Of a stretch of 64,000 nt of DNA, positions 32,201-43,537 are shown one piece after another. Source of the DNA: Phytopythium helicoides (lineage: Eukaryota; Oomycota; Peronosporomycetes; Pythiales; Pythiaceae); the NCBI GenBank assembly GCA_024867545.1, contig JANFNE010000010.1, positions 558,001 through 622,000 of the forward strand. The letters are read 5' to 3'. Each line of letters opens with the position of its first letter. Position 1 is the first letter of the stretch. Position numbers and translations under genes: made by a program. The notes under the pieces are model-generated. The model searched no databases. It worked only from the letters and a program-made list of their open reading frames with translations, and was not told where the DNA came from.

Positions 32201-34176
32201 CAATGAGGCGTCGCGCCTCACCGAGCTCTACTTTATCTCCGCAAAGCTTGTCCATAGATCTGAGCTTCGACACTGGGCTTGGAGCTCTCGTATCGTGTGG
32301 ACCCCTTGTGAGTATCTCGCTGCCCAATTGCTGGTTGTCTTGTATAACGCTTGCGTTAGCCTCTGGCTCTCGAGCACCAGACTTCATTTCGTGAACAGCA
32401 TTCTCGAAGGCTGAGAGTCTTTTTAGATACGATTTTCTCAGCTCTGTCTCGACTCCGGAGCCAAAAGATTTGGATGGTTCTACGATTGATCGGGGGATTG
32501 AAATTTTGCTGCTGTGCCTTCTCCAACTTTGCTATCTTACCTTGGAGGTGCGTTGCAGTTGCCTCGGATGCTTGCCGATACGAGGTCATGATTTCTTGGA
32601 GCTGTGTTTTTTCTACACGCAGCTCAATTACCAGCTTTTGCAGGTCTTTCTGCGATTGCTTTGTGATGACGATCTCAGTCGTCAATGCCAGATTTTCCGA
32701 CTTAAGCGCCGCTTGACCTTTTTCTGCCATCACGAGCGCTTCTTGATCCGCCGCAAGTTGCGCCCGTAATTGGCGTGTCTCTGCTTCCAGAGTCAAAATC
32801 GAGATCGATTTGCGATGGCACTGATCGCAAGACTTGATTCGCGAAGTAGTCGCGGTTTGAGAGAAATCAGTAGCTGAGACTCTGCTACTGAAAGACCTTG
32901 AGAAATCGTTGGAGCTGTCGCGGTCTCGACTAGAGTCTACTGTCGTAGATGATGCATCAAATTGAGATAAAGCACGTTTGCTTGCCTTCAGAACTGATCC
33001 TGGTGAAGATGTCGCACGATGCAGGGCTTTTTCGAGGTTTTGAATATGCTCGTGAAGCATTGCAACATTGTTGTCGTGATGGGAAGAAATCTGAGATCGT
33101 AACAAATCGATCGAGGGTGATTCCTTCTTTGGATCATCACAGAACAACGAATGACTGAGGCCCAACGGACGGTCACTGTTTCGTTGCCGAAATTCGTCAA
33201 CTTCGGCACGAAGACGCACAATTTCCTTCTTTTGTTCGTGAATAGTCTCCCAGGCAAATTGCAACGACGCGTCATTGTTTGATATGGAGTCGTGAGCGGC
33301 CAGCTCTGGCGTTCCAAGATGACCACGCGGCATCTCGGACAAAAAGTCAGTCCGCAAAAGAGATTGCAACTCTCGCAGCTGCTCATCGTCCCCTGCTGAT
33401 GCGCACACTTGACGCCGTACCTGTAGGGCACGAGCTCGTGATGATGGGTTGGTGCTGCAGCATAGAATGAGCATCACCTACCGCTTGTTCGTCCATCGCG
33501 AGTTGCGAGTATAGCTGGCGCATAGTTTCAACGTTCTCGACTTCATCCATTACGAGCTCTTCTTTTTCCTTGAGACGCACCTCCAGCAGGCTCACCAGAA
33601 GCTCCTGAACCATTGCCTCGGCCACCAGCATACGTGGAGGCAATGAGCTCCACTCGCTCCTGTCAATCGAAGTCTGCGATGCTACACCATTAATTCCTCA
33701 TCACTTGATAGTTTTCATCATCACAGCTTACACTAGCGTTCGGCTGCTGCTGTTGCAGGCGGCGCATGCGGTCCTCGCACACGTGCAGCACGACCTCAAA
33801 CAAGTTGTTGTCAATCTTTCTGCGCAGCGAGCGCCACTCGTTCGGGGCCGCCAGCCGAGCGCCCAGCTCTTTCCTGGCCTGTGAACGCCGAGATTTCGCC
33901 CAGCAGCGCCAGCACCACGTCCCCTCCGTCGATCATCTCCGACGCTCGACCTCCTGGGCGTTTCGGCCTCGTTCTTCGCCGCAAAAGCGTGTGCAGAGCT
34001 GCAACTCGCCAGGCGCCTGCTTCTCCCCGCTTCACGCTGGTCCTCGACGCCTCGAGCTCTCGGGCGCGCGCTGGTGGCGGCGGGGACGACGCGTTGAGCG
34101 CCGAGCGGCGCTGCACGCTCGCGTCCATCTGAAGAATGCGCAAAAGGGCACTGCGATCTTGAAGGGGCGTTGACAA
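29214..34176 (-). CDS. Large coiled-coil protein, multi-exon, unrecognised
   Basis: A chain of minus-strand coding blocks running from about 34176 to the stop at 29214, roughly 1,400 residues. The blocks are about 33800-34176, 33510-33700, 32460-33440, 31323-32390, 30480-31330, 29990-30445, 29700-29920 and 29214-29690. Good introns include 73 nt around 32390-32480 and the GTAAGC and GTAGGT donors near 33735 and 33485. Two junctions (about 31330 and about 33880) look like one-base breaks. Composition is typical long coiled coil (KLEKAQQQ, LIVRMEAEKRDLQRALAELE, ELEETRDRLSKTKTRLKEAD). Trp/Leu-rich helices near the C-terminus (RRWQLKALLCSWRFHTAL, MRAFIQWKCVTLTLRL) resemble centrin-binding or Sfi1-like segments. 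A centrosomal or flagellar role is conceivable but is only a guess. Exon limits are approximate. Confidence 0.65.
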
Positions 34177-34311
34177 AACGAGGTGGAGTAAAGCATGTCC
34201 ATTACTGAAATGAAGACCTTGTTTTCAAAAATCAATCACAACCTACAGCTCATCAAGATGCGCTTCAACATCACAGCGTGCTGACTCGAGTCACAATGCC
34301 AATGCACTCGA

Positions 34312-36656
34312 TCAGTAAAGCTGGGCGATGGTGCCGTACGGGTACTCGCCTGTGTTGATCGTGAAGGTTGAGCACAGAGGGTTCGCCGGCGCCGTCGAGT
34401 TGTACACGTCGCAGTCCGTCTCAGGCTTAATCGCGATCACGTAGTCCGCGTCCTCGGCCACCTGCTTGAAGCCCTGACCGATCTGAGGATAGTACACACT
34501 CCAGTCGTCCGCCGTCAGCGTGAACGACACGGTCGTGGAAGCTCCCGCGTCCAGGCTGATCTTGCTGAACTTCTTGAGCATCTTGACCTCCGGCACCGAG
34601 AACGACCGGTACGGCTGCGTCAGGAACAGCATCACGGTCTCCTTGCCAGCCATCGACCCAGAGTTCGTCACCGTCACCGACACGTCGATCACGTCCGAGC
34701 TAGACGTGACGTTCTGCGTGCTCAGCGTCAGGTCCGAGTAGTCGAACGTCGTGTAGCTGAGGCCGTGGCCGAACTCCCACTGCATCTCGCAGTAGTCTCC
34801 CGACGCGCACTGCGTGCTCACGCGGTGGTTGTACGGGATGGCGACGTTCGCCGGGTCCTTCGGGTACGTGATGGGGAGACGACCGCTAGGGTTCACCTGT
34901 CCGTAGATGATCTCGGCGACGGCCTGACCGCCGAGCTCGCACGCGAGGAGTCCGTCGATGACTGCGTAGACGTACTCGGTGAGTCCATTGAGGAGACGTG
35001 GGCGTCCTTCGAAGAGGACGAGGATGACCTTGGTCCCTGTGGCGGCGAGTTCCTTGACGTATTCGATCTGTCCGGCTGGGAGGGCGAGGTCATTGATGTC
35101 ACCAGATTTCTCGGCGTAGGTGGCTTCACCGATGACGGCGATGGTGTACTCGGACTGAGCGGCATATTGCTTAGCGGTGGCGAGGTCGGCGTCTGAGTAG
35201 GATCCATTGGCGTACAGTCCGTTGAAGTATGTGACGCTGGAGTTACCAACAATGGCTTCGATGCCGTCCTTAACGGTGACACCGAGAGGGTAAAGCTCGT
35301 TCATGTCAGTGTATCCTTGCCACTTCACTGTCCATCCACCGCACTGGTGTCCAATGTCGTTCGCAGAATGACCCGTCAAGAACACAGGCGTACTCTCCGA
35401 AAGTGGCAGTGTGCTTGCATTGTTCTGAAGAGTACGATCGACTCGCGAGCGAGCTCAAGAGCAGCAGCAACGTCATCCGCATTTCCAATTGCGTCGATGT
35501 TGGCAGCACCAGGCACTGGGTTGTCGTACAAACCGAGGCGCAGCTTCGTCTTGATGATACGTCGCACTGACTCGCGAAGGCGGTTGGTGTATTCAGGATT
35601 CTCCTCGATGAGAAGCTTGGACCCGTTGATGAAAGTCGTGCCCGAGCCAACCATGCTCATGTCGAGAGATGCTTGCGTGAGCGCCATCCGCGTCGCCTCG
35701 TCCGTGTCACGTGCAACACGGTGGAAGCTGGTGAGGTGGTTGATCTCAGCATAGTCTGACACAACCATCCCTTCGAAGCCCAGATCGTGGCGGAGCAGCT
35801 TGTCGAGCAGCTTCGGGTTCGAGACAGTTGGCGCGCCATTGACCGAGATGTAGTTTTCCATTGCAGTCATGACACCAGCATCCACAGCTGCGCGGAAAGA
35901 CGGCAGGAAATAGTTGAGCAGGTCGAAATCGGTGAGCGTGACGCCGTCCTTGTCATGTCCAGTCGGCGTCTTGGAGTACCCCACAAAGTGCTTCATGCAT
36001 GCAGTAGTCTGGTTGTTGCTCTGCATTCCGCGGACGACCGCATCTCCCATGACCGACACCAGGTGCGGGTCCTCACCGAAAGTCTCAAACGTCCGAGCCC
36101 AGAGCGGGTTCTGAGAGATCTCAAGAATTGGAGCGAAGATCCACGGAATACCAGATGCCTCCGTGTCGCGGCCGGTGACTTGCCCCATCTTGTAGACAAG
36201 GTCGGGGTTGAAGGAAGCACCACCGTTGATCTGGTGGCCAAACATGGCAGCCCCGCTGAGGAAGATCGCACCATGCACCGAGTCAATGCCAAAAATCATT
36301 GGGTGACCTCCGTTCTCCTCCATCGTGATGTTTTGGATCTTGGTAATTGCCTCGCGCCACTCGCTAGCCGTCCAAGTGTAGGTGCCGTTGCGCGGACCGT
36401 TGTTAAACGGACTCGCAAGATAGGAACCGACTCCGAGCTTCGCATACGCACGAAGCTTGTCCTCGTCCACCTTGTTGTCGCTTGTCAGGATGTACGTGAT
36501 GCCAATCTGCGTCATTTGGCCAATGAGCGCGTCCGTGCTCATGGTGTTGACGATGGCGTCGGCCTGCGAGTCCCATTCATCCCAGGCTGATGCAAGAGAG
36601 GCCGTGGAGAGCCCCAGTGCAGCGACCACCAACGTACGGAGCCACGAAGTTAGCAT
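34312..36656 (-). CDS. GH3 beta-glucosidase copy B, one-base break
   Basis: ATG at 36656 (an in-frame GTG lies upstream at 36665) with signal peptide MLTSWLRTLVVAALGLSTAS. Most GH3 features are present: ENGGHPMIFGIDSVHG, PILEISQNPLWARTFETFGE, CMKHFVGYSKTPTGHDKDG and nucleophile region MVVSDYAEI, plus, in the second frame, GDINDLALPAGQ, LLACELGGQAVAEIIYG with the acid/base Glu, and the fibronectin-like C-terminus. The frame shifts at about 35435, where one C appears missing after RESIVL; restoring it joins the two halves into about 781 aa. Its N-terminal two thirds are clearly diverged from C and A, while the C-terminal third is almost identical to C and D. Secreted exo-beta-glucosidase if intact. 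The break may be assembly error. Confidence 0.85.
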
Positions 36657-37524
36657 GGCTTTCACAGTACGCTCGTGAGCTCTTCAACCGATTCACTTGT
36701 GCTTCAGCCGACGAAATCGAAAGTGACTCCACGGCACCAAAGAGCTGAATTCCCCGCCATCCAAGATCGTGCAGGATGTTGCTTACGTTGTACGTACGGA
36801 ACAGTACATGTCTCCTTGATTTGCTCGTGCGAGTAGATGTGGTCGCTCAAGGAGCATGCAAAGGGCTTTGCTGAAGGATTAACCACGTCAGGACCTCCGA
36901 CTAGGATAATTAGTCCTGGTTGTCACGGACACACGTGATCTACCACAGCACGAGGGATCCGTAAGCTCAGATGTGCACTGCACTTTCCCGCCGAGCACGG
37001 CTATGCGAGAGCCACTGGAATTCTTGCCGAGGGCTTCAACCACGCATCTTCAAAGCCGATCTTGCCAGCCATATGGTCGCTTGGAGCCTGTCGCTTGTCG
37101 TGAAGTGTGTGATCCGCTATAATGAGTGTTCGTTTCAGATATCATGTGCATTTAAAACACCTGTTATTATGGGCCATGCGATTGCTCATCTCATTCATGA
37201 CATATCGGTGGAGACTCGCCACGACTTTAGCTAGTTGAACCTACTCAGCTTCAACTGAAGTTCTTGATCCGGGCGACACGCACGCACCCCGCTCTCAGTA
37301 CACAGTACAGCGATTATGCAAGACACAATCATAGACTCTGTGGTACGATTCTCCAACATGGAAGGACTCCTTCATGTTCACCACTATGGCAAGGGAGCTC
37401 TTGTGCACGGCAAATACTCTACTTGTAGTCGCAAGAGTATCTCTTCGGCTCGCACTTTAGAATACCCCACCTCTACATAAAGCGCAACTTACAAGGCGAC
37501 TTCCTCGTCACCGCCACACGCGCG
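36657..37524. other. Divergent intergenic region between GH3 copies B and C
   Basis: Holds the promoters of both genes. No gene is supported. The last 60 bp before copy C is rich in CA and pyrimidine, with TACATAAAG at about 37473. No shared upstream element with the 5' flank of copy D is evident by eye. Confidence 0.45.
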
Positions 37525-39876
37525 ATGTTTAAGTCGTGGCTCGCTCCGTTGGTATTCACGGCGCTCGGCCTCGCCGCTAACCAGCCGTTGGCTGCCGCTG
37601 ACCAATGGGACGCTCAAGTCGACGCTATTATGGCCAACTTCACGACCGAGGACATCGTCGGTCAGATGACTCAGATTGCCATCTTCGTTCTCATGGACGA
37701 AGACTTCAACCTCGATGAAGACTTGGTCCGCACGTATGCCAAACTCAAGGTCGGCTCGTATCTAGGCTCGCCTGTGTCGGAAGTAGCGTACACGGTTGAC
37801 AACGCCACGTACGCATGGACGGCAGAGCAGTTCCGTAATGCCGTTACGCGCATCCAGGAGATCGCGATGGAGGAGAACGGCGGACACCCGATCATCTATG
37901 GCATTGACTCTGTTCATGGAGCTGGCTTCATCAAAGGTGCTGTTATCTTTGGCCAGCAACTCAACGGAGCAGCCTCGTTCAATCCCGATCTCGTCTACAA
38001 GATGGGCGAAGTGGCAGCTCGTGACTCGCTTGCTGCCGGCATCCCGTGGATCTTTGGTCCCATTCTCGAGGTTTCATCACACCCTGGTTGGGCTCGTACT
38101 TACGAGACATTCGGCGAAGACCCATACACGATCTCTGTCATGGCCGACGCTATCATTCGCGGCATGCAGAGCAACAATATCACGGCAGCATGCATGAAGC
38201 ACTTTATCGCGTACTCCAAGACCCCGACTGGCCATGATCAGGACGGTGTGACCATTACCGACTTCGATCTGCTCAATTACTTCGCCCGCCCGTTCAAGGC
38301 AGCTGTCGAGGCCGGCGTACTTACGTCGATGGAGAACTACGTCTCCATCAATGGCGACCCAACGATTCAGAACACCAAGTTGCTGTCCACACTACTTCGT
38401 AATGATCTCGCGTTTGATGGCCTTATGGTGTCTGACTTTGGCGAGGTGAACTCACTCGAAAGCTTCCATCGCACGGCGCGCACAACCGACGAGGCCACCA
38501 AGTTCTCACTCGAGAGAACTACGCTCGATATGAGCATGGTTGGCTATGGGTTTACCTTTACAAACGGCTCCAACGCTCTGCTCGCCGAAAACCCCGCCAT
38601 CATCGACCGCATGAAGGCGTCCGTGCGTCGGATCATCAAGACCAAGGTCAAGATGGGTCTTTACGACAATGCCATCCCAGGTGAAGAGTACCTCGACCAG
38701 GTCGGAAACGCAGACGACGTCGCCGCCGCTCTTGAGCTCGCTCGTGAGTCGATCGTGCTCGTGCAAAACAATGCCAGCACGCTGCCGCTCGCCAATGACA
38801 CGGCTGTCTTTGTCACTGGTCACACCGCGGACAACATCGGGTACCAGTGCGGTGGGTGGAGTGTGACCCACGCTGGCATTCCCGGCAATTACAACTTTCC
38901 CCATGGTGTTTCGGTCCGTCAAGGTCTGGAGGCGATTGTTGGTAACTCCAGCGTCACCTACTTCAACGGACTGTACGTGAACGGTTCCTACTCGGACGCC
39001 GACCTCGCCACTGCTAAGCAATATGCTGCTCAGTCCGAGTACACCATCGCCGTCATCGGTGAGGCGACATACACAGAGAAGGCAGGTGACATCAACGACC
39101 TGGCCCTCCCCGCCGGACAGATCGAATACGTCAAGGAACTCGCCGCCACAGGAACCAAGGTCATCCTCGTCCTCTTCGAAGGACGCCCACGTCTTCTCAA
39201 CGGACTCACCGAGTACGTCTACGCAGTCATCGACGGACTCCTCGCGTGCGAACTTGGCGGTCAGGCTGTCGCCGAGATCATCTACGGACAGGTGAACCCT
39301 AGCGGCCGTCTCCCCATCACGTACCCGAAGGACCCGGCGAACGTCGCCATCCCGTACAACCACCGCGTGAGCACGCAGTGCGCGTCGGGAGACTACTGCG
39401 AGATGCAGTGGGAGTTCGGTCACGGCCTCAGCTACACGACGTTCGACTACTCGGACCTGACGCTGAGCACGCAGAACGTGACGTCTAGCTCGGACGTGAT
39501 CGACGTGTCGGTGACGGTGACGAACTCTGGGTCGATGGCCGGCAAGGAGACCGTGATGTTGTTCCTGACGCAGCCGTACCGGTCGTTCTCGGTGCCGGAG
39601 GTCAAGATGCTCAAGAAGTTCAGCAAGATCAGCCTGGACGCGGGAGCTTCCACGACCGTGTCGTTCACGCTGACTGCGGACGACTGGAGTGTATACTACC
39701 CTCAGATCGGCCAGGGCTTCAAGCAGGTGGCCGAGGACGCGGACTACGTGATCGCGATTAAGCCGGAGACGGACTGCGACGTGTACAACTCGACGGCGGC
39801 AGCGAACCCTCTGTGCGCGACCTTCACGATCAACACGGGCGAGTACCCGTACGGCACCATTGCCGAGCTGTCGTAA
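37525..39876 (+). CDS. Secreted GH3 beta-glucosidase / exo-beta-glucanase copy C (intact)
   Basis: Single exon, 783 aa, the only intact member of the cluster. Signal peptide MFKSWLAPLVFTALGLAANQ, probably cut near residue 24. GH3 N-domain: ENGGHPIIYGIDSVHGAGFI, PILEVSSHPGWARTYETFGE, CMKHFIAYSKTPTGHDQDG, and VSDFGEV with the nucleophile Asp at about residue 304. GH3 C-domain: GEATYTEKAGDINDLALP and LLACELGGQAVAEIIYG with the probable acid/base Glu at about residue 576. The C-terminal fibronectin-III-like domain is full length. The layout is that of the barley ExoI/beta-glucosidase branch: release of glucose from beta-glucans or glucosides outside the cell. Its first 530 residues match copy A and its last 260 match B and D, so it is a mosaic. 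Confidence 0.95.
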   Translation: MFKSWLAPLVFTALGLAANQPLAAADQWDAQVDAIMANFTTEDIVGQMTQIAIFVLMDEDFNLDEDLVRTYAKLKVGSYLGSPVSEVAYTVDNATYAWTAEQFRNAVTRIQEIAMEENGGHPIIYGIDSVHGAGFIKGAVIFGQQLNGAASFNPDLVYKMGEVAARDSLAAGIPWIFGPILEVSSHPGWARTYETFGEDPYTISVMADAIIRGMQSNNITAACMKHFIAYSKTPTGHDQDGVTITDFDLLNYFARPFKAAVEAGVLTSMENYVSINGDPTIQNTKLLSTLLRNDLAFDGLMVSDFGEVNSLESFHRTARTTDEATKFSLERTTLDMSMVGYGFTFTNGSNALLAENPAIIDRMKASVRRIIKTKVKMGLYDNAIPGEEYLDQVGNADDVAAALELARESIVLVQNNASTLPLANDTAVFVTGHTADNIGYQCGGWSVTHAGIPGNYNFPHGVSVRQGLEAIVGNSSVTYFNGLYVNGSYSDADLATAKQYAAQSEYTIAVIGEATYTEKAGDINDLALPAGQIEYVKELAATGTKVILVLFEGRPRLLNGLTEYVYAVIDGLLACELGGQAVAEIIYGQVNPSGRLPITYPKDPANVAIPYNHRVSTQCASGDYCEMQWEFGHGLSYTTFDYSDLTLSTQNVTSSSDVIDVSVTVTNSGSMAGKETVMLFLTQPYRSFSVPEVKMLKKFSKISLDAGASTTVSFTLTADDWSVYYPQIGQGFKQVAEDADYVIAIKPETDCDVYNSTAAANPLCATFTINTGEYPYGTIAELS

Positions 39877-40910
39877 GGAGAAGGAGTATGCGTGTTGTTG
39901 AAAGTGTTGATTGATCTAGAGTTTGTTGGACATGCAATGTGTTCGACTGTGGCCGAAATCGTGAGCTTTCCTCGATCTAATTCGAATATCATACATGCTC
40001 GTTGGAATACTATGATGGTGTTGGTGATAGTTCATTTTGTTGTTGTCACAGTCGAACACATTGCATGTCCAACAAACTCTAGATCAATCAACACTTTCAA
40101 CAACACGCATACTCCTTCTCCTTACGACAGCTCGGCAATGGTGCCGTACGGGTACTCGCCCGTGTTGATCGTGAAGGTCGCGCACAGAGGGTTCGCTGCC
40201 GCCGTCGAGTTGTACACGTCGCAGTCCGTCTCAGGCTTAATCGCGATCACGTAGTCCGCGTCCTCGGCCACCTGCTTGAAGCCCTGGCCGATCTGAGGGT
40301 AGTATACACTCCAGTCGTCCGCAGTCAGCGTGAACGACACGGTCGTGGAAGCTCCCGCGTCCAGGCTGATCTTGCTGAACTTCTTGAGCATCTTGACCTC
40401 CGGCACCGAGAACGACCGGTACGGCTGCGTCAGGAACAACATCACGGTCTCCTTGCCGGCCATCGACCCAGAGTTCGTCACCGTCACCGACACGTCGATC
40501 ACGTCCGAGCTAGACGTCACGTTCTGCGTGCTCAGCGTCAGGTCCGAGTAGTCGAACGTCGTGTAGCTGAGGCCGTGACCGAACTCCCACTGCATCTCGC
40601 AGTAGTCTCCCGACGCGCACTGCGTGCTCACGCGGTGGTTGTACGGGATGGCGACGTTCGCCGGGTCCTTCGGGTACGTGATGGGGAGGCGGCCGCTAGG
40701 GTTCACCTGTCCGTAGATGATCTCGGCGACAGCCTGACCGCCAAGTTCGCACGCGAGGAGTCCGTCGATGACTGCGTAGACGTACTCGGTGAGTCCGTTG
40801 AGAAGACGCGGGCGTCCTTCGAAGAGGACGAGGATGACCTTGGTTCCTGTGGCGGCGAGTTCCTTGACGTATTCGATCTGTCCGGCGGGAAGGGCCAGGT
40901 CGTTGATGTC
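39088..40910. repeat. Tail-to-tail inverted repeat joining GH3 copies C and D
   Basis: Left arm 39088-39951, right arm 40047-40910, spacer 39952-40046 (95 bp). Position x on the left pairs with 79998 minus x on the right. The stop codons (39874-39876 and 40122-40124) and the 75 bp beyond them pair without a gap. The 3' flanks appear perfectly complementary, and the coding parts differ at only a few bases. Farther out the two genes remain homologous but at lower identity. Read-through transcripts from either gene would be able to fold back or pair with each other. Confidence 0.93.
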
Positions 40911-42475
40911 ACCTCCAGCCTTTTCAGCATACGGAGCTTCACCGATGACGGCAATGGTGTACTCGGACTGAGCAGCATATTGCTTAGCGGTGGCGAGGTC
41001 GGCGTCTGAGTAGGATCCATTGGCGTACAGTCCGTTGAAGTAGGTGACGCTGGAGTTACCAACAACGGCTTCGAGACCGTCCTTCACAGATACGCCGAGC
41101 GGGAAGTTGGACTTGCCAGAGATACCTTGCCAGGTAATGCTCCATCCACCGCACTGGTACGCGATGTTGTCCGCGGTATGTCCCGTGAGGAAGACTGCCG
41201 TGTTGTTAGCGAGCGGAGGGTGTCGTTGTTCTGCACAAGCACAATCGACTCGCGAGCGAGCTCAAGAGCGGCGGCCACGTCATCTGCGTTGCCAACCTGG
41301 TCGAGGTACTCCTCTCCTGGGAGCGGGTTATCGTAGAGACCAAGCTGAACCTTGAGCTTAACAACTCGGCGCGCAGACTCAGTGAGGCGCTCGAGGATTC
41401 CTGGGTTCTCTTGGAGCAAGAGCTTGGTGCCGTTGATGAAGCTCGTGTCGTCAGCAATCATACTCATGTCGAGGGTTGTGCGCTCGAGCGAGAACTTGGT
41501 CGCCTCGTCAGTGGTGCGGGCTGTGCGGTGGAAGTCCTCAAGAGCGTTGATCTCAGCATAGTCAGAGACAGCCATGCCGTTGAAGCCAAGGTCGTTGCGG
41601 AGCAGCGTCGAGAGCAACTTGGTGTTCTCAATCGTTGGCACACCATTTACAGAGATGTAGTTTTCCATTGTCGAGAGCACACCTGCCTCCACAGCAGCCT
41701 TGAACGGACGAGCGAAGTAGTTGAGCAGATCGAAGTCGGTAATGGTCACGCCATCCTTGTCGTGACCTGTAGGCGTCTTCGAGTACGCGATGAAGTGCTT
41801 CATGCAAGCAGCTGTGGCGTTGTTGCTCTGGAGACCTCTCACGATCGCGTCAGCCATGACAGAGATCGTGTACGGGTCCTCGCCGAACGTCTCGTAGGTT
41901 CGCGGCCACAACGGGTTCGATGCAACCTCGAGAATGGGACCAAACACCCAGGGAATACCGGCAGCAAGCGTGTCACGTGCGGTGACCTGGCCCATCTTGT
42001 AGACGAGGTCAGGGTTGAATGAGGCCGCTCCATTGATCTGCTGACCGAAGATGACAGTGTTGAGGATGAAACCAGCTCCGTGCACCGAGTCAAGGCCAAA
42101 GATCATCGGGTGACCTCCGTTCTCCTCCATCGTGATGTTCTGGATCTTGCCGACAGCAACTCGGAATTGCTCGGGAGTCCAAGCATACTTGACACTCTCG
42201 TTCGAGTAGGTGTAGCCCGACGACAGCGGCGCACCGAGGTATGAGCCAACCTTGAGCTTGGCATACGCACGCACAACGTCCTCGTCAATGTTGAGGTCCT
42301 CATCAACGAGGCCATAGATCGAGATTTGGGACATCTGGCCGATGATATCGTCCGTGGTGAAGTTGGCCATGATAGCGTCGACCTGGGCGTCCCATTGATC
42401 ACCAGCGACTAGCGGCTGGTGAGCCGTGAGCCCAAGCGCAGTGGCGACGAGAGGTGCGAGCCAGGACTTGAGCAT
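40122..42475 (-). CDS. GH3 beta-glucosidase copy D, one-base break
   Basis: ATG at 42475 with signal peptide MLKSWLAPLVATALGLTAHQ. It has the same domain plan as copy C: GHPMIFGLDSVHGAGFI, CMKHFIAYSKTPTGHDKDG and nucleophile motif VSDYAEI, and, after the break, GEAPYAEKAGGDINDLALP (one codon longer than in C), CELGGQ acid/base region and complete C-terminus. The frame fails at about 41220, where ACCCTCCGCTCG lacks one C compared with the expected CCCTCCCGCTC; restoring it gives about 784 aa. The 3' third is almost identical to copy C in reverse orientation (see the inverted repeat). Secreted glucosidase if intact. Confidence 0.86.
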
Positions 42476-43537
42476 GGTGTTCTATCTTCGACAAGCTGGC
42501 GGGGACTTGGAGCCTTGGGGTGAACCGAAGCGCGCAGGAATGGGCGAATTGAAGAATGAGGAAAGCCCAGCTTGTCTACTCGACGGGATGGAAGCACAAG
42601 GCCGGCCATTGCGCCTGAAGATAGTGGATGGCGCAGGATCGCAAACTGGATAGGACGTTCAGCGCGTCAACAAGGTTTGCCAGCATTGTTCAGTGTTGGT
42701 TGATGCAATTGGCATTGGCAACGCACACGCACGCCGGCATAGCCAAGCACTAATCACGGCCAAACGATTGATACCCCAGGAGTGTGCAGTAGAAACCGCA
42801 TCTCGACGAGCAATGCTAGTTCATAATACAAATTTGTACGTCATCACCACACAACACTCAGCGTAGTTGAAGTTCCTGAGCAGGGCATGAAGATCGGGCG
42901 GAAGCATTGATCCCGTGATTTGTCCGTGGTGAACAGATGGATAATTGCGTGAATGAACACAGCACAGCCACCAGTTTCCCTCGCCTTCAGCAAACCCTTC
43001 AGGGGTCGAGTGTTTCGCTGCTCAAGTTGCACTGGTTGCATTCCTTGTCCTTGATCTGTCGGCTCTGTGCACTTAGCTTAGTCTCTACGCACTTGATTCA
43101 GTCGCGCAAGAAAACGCGCAGCGCAGGCAGCTTCAACCACGACTTTGCTCATCTCCATGCGACGACTTGCGAATTCCATTCGCGAACTGACCAAGGCAGC
43201 ATCGCCACGCGTCTGCATAGGTTGTCTGGAGCTTCTGCTGCAGAAGTTTGCCCAGCCCGCTCGAGCTGATTGCCAAGGAATCGATTGCTGAGCTGCTTGG
43301 TCGCTGAGCCCGAATGAAATGAGCTTGAAATTCGAGCCTCGAAAGCAGTGTTCGCGATCGCCACCATACTCTCATTACCATGACCTCGCTGAAATCCCTT
43401 CATGGTGGAGTCTTAGTGCTGTCAACGAGTGTCTGGATCTCAATTATGGAGGTGCCTACACGGTGGAGTGGGGTGAACTTCCGCTGACGGTTGAGGATTT
43501 TCGCAGTAGTCGTCTTCGATCCCGCCAAAAACAGAGC
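42476..43537. other. Divergent intergenic region between GH3 copy D and EB1
   Basis: About 1 kb without a supported gene. The EB1 frame is open upstream to 43319, but residues there do not match EB1 proteins, so I treat it as leader. No repeat or structured RNA is evident. Confidence 0.45.

Noticed and set aside
38506..39423. 305-codon minus frame inside GH3 copy C
   Set aside because: Antisense frame caused by codon bias; the same shadow appears in the other GH3 copies.
39877..40121. Palindromic spacer region as a transposon terminal repeat
   Set aside because: The symmetry continues into both GH3 coding regions and is centred between their stops, so it is an inverted gene duplication, not an element end.
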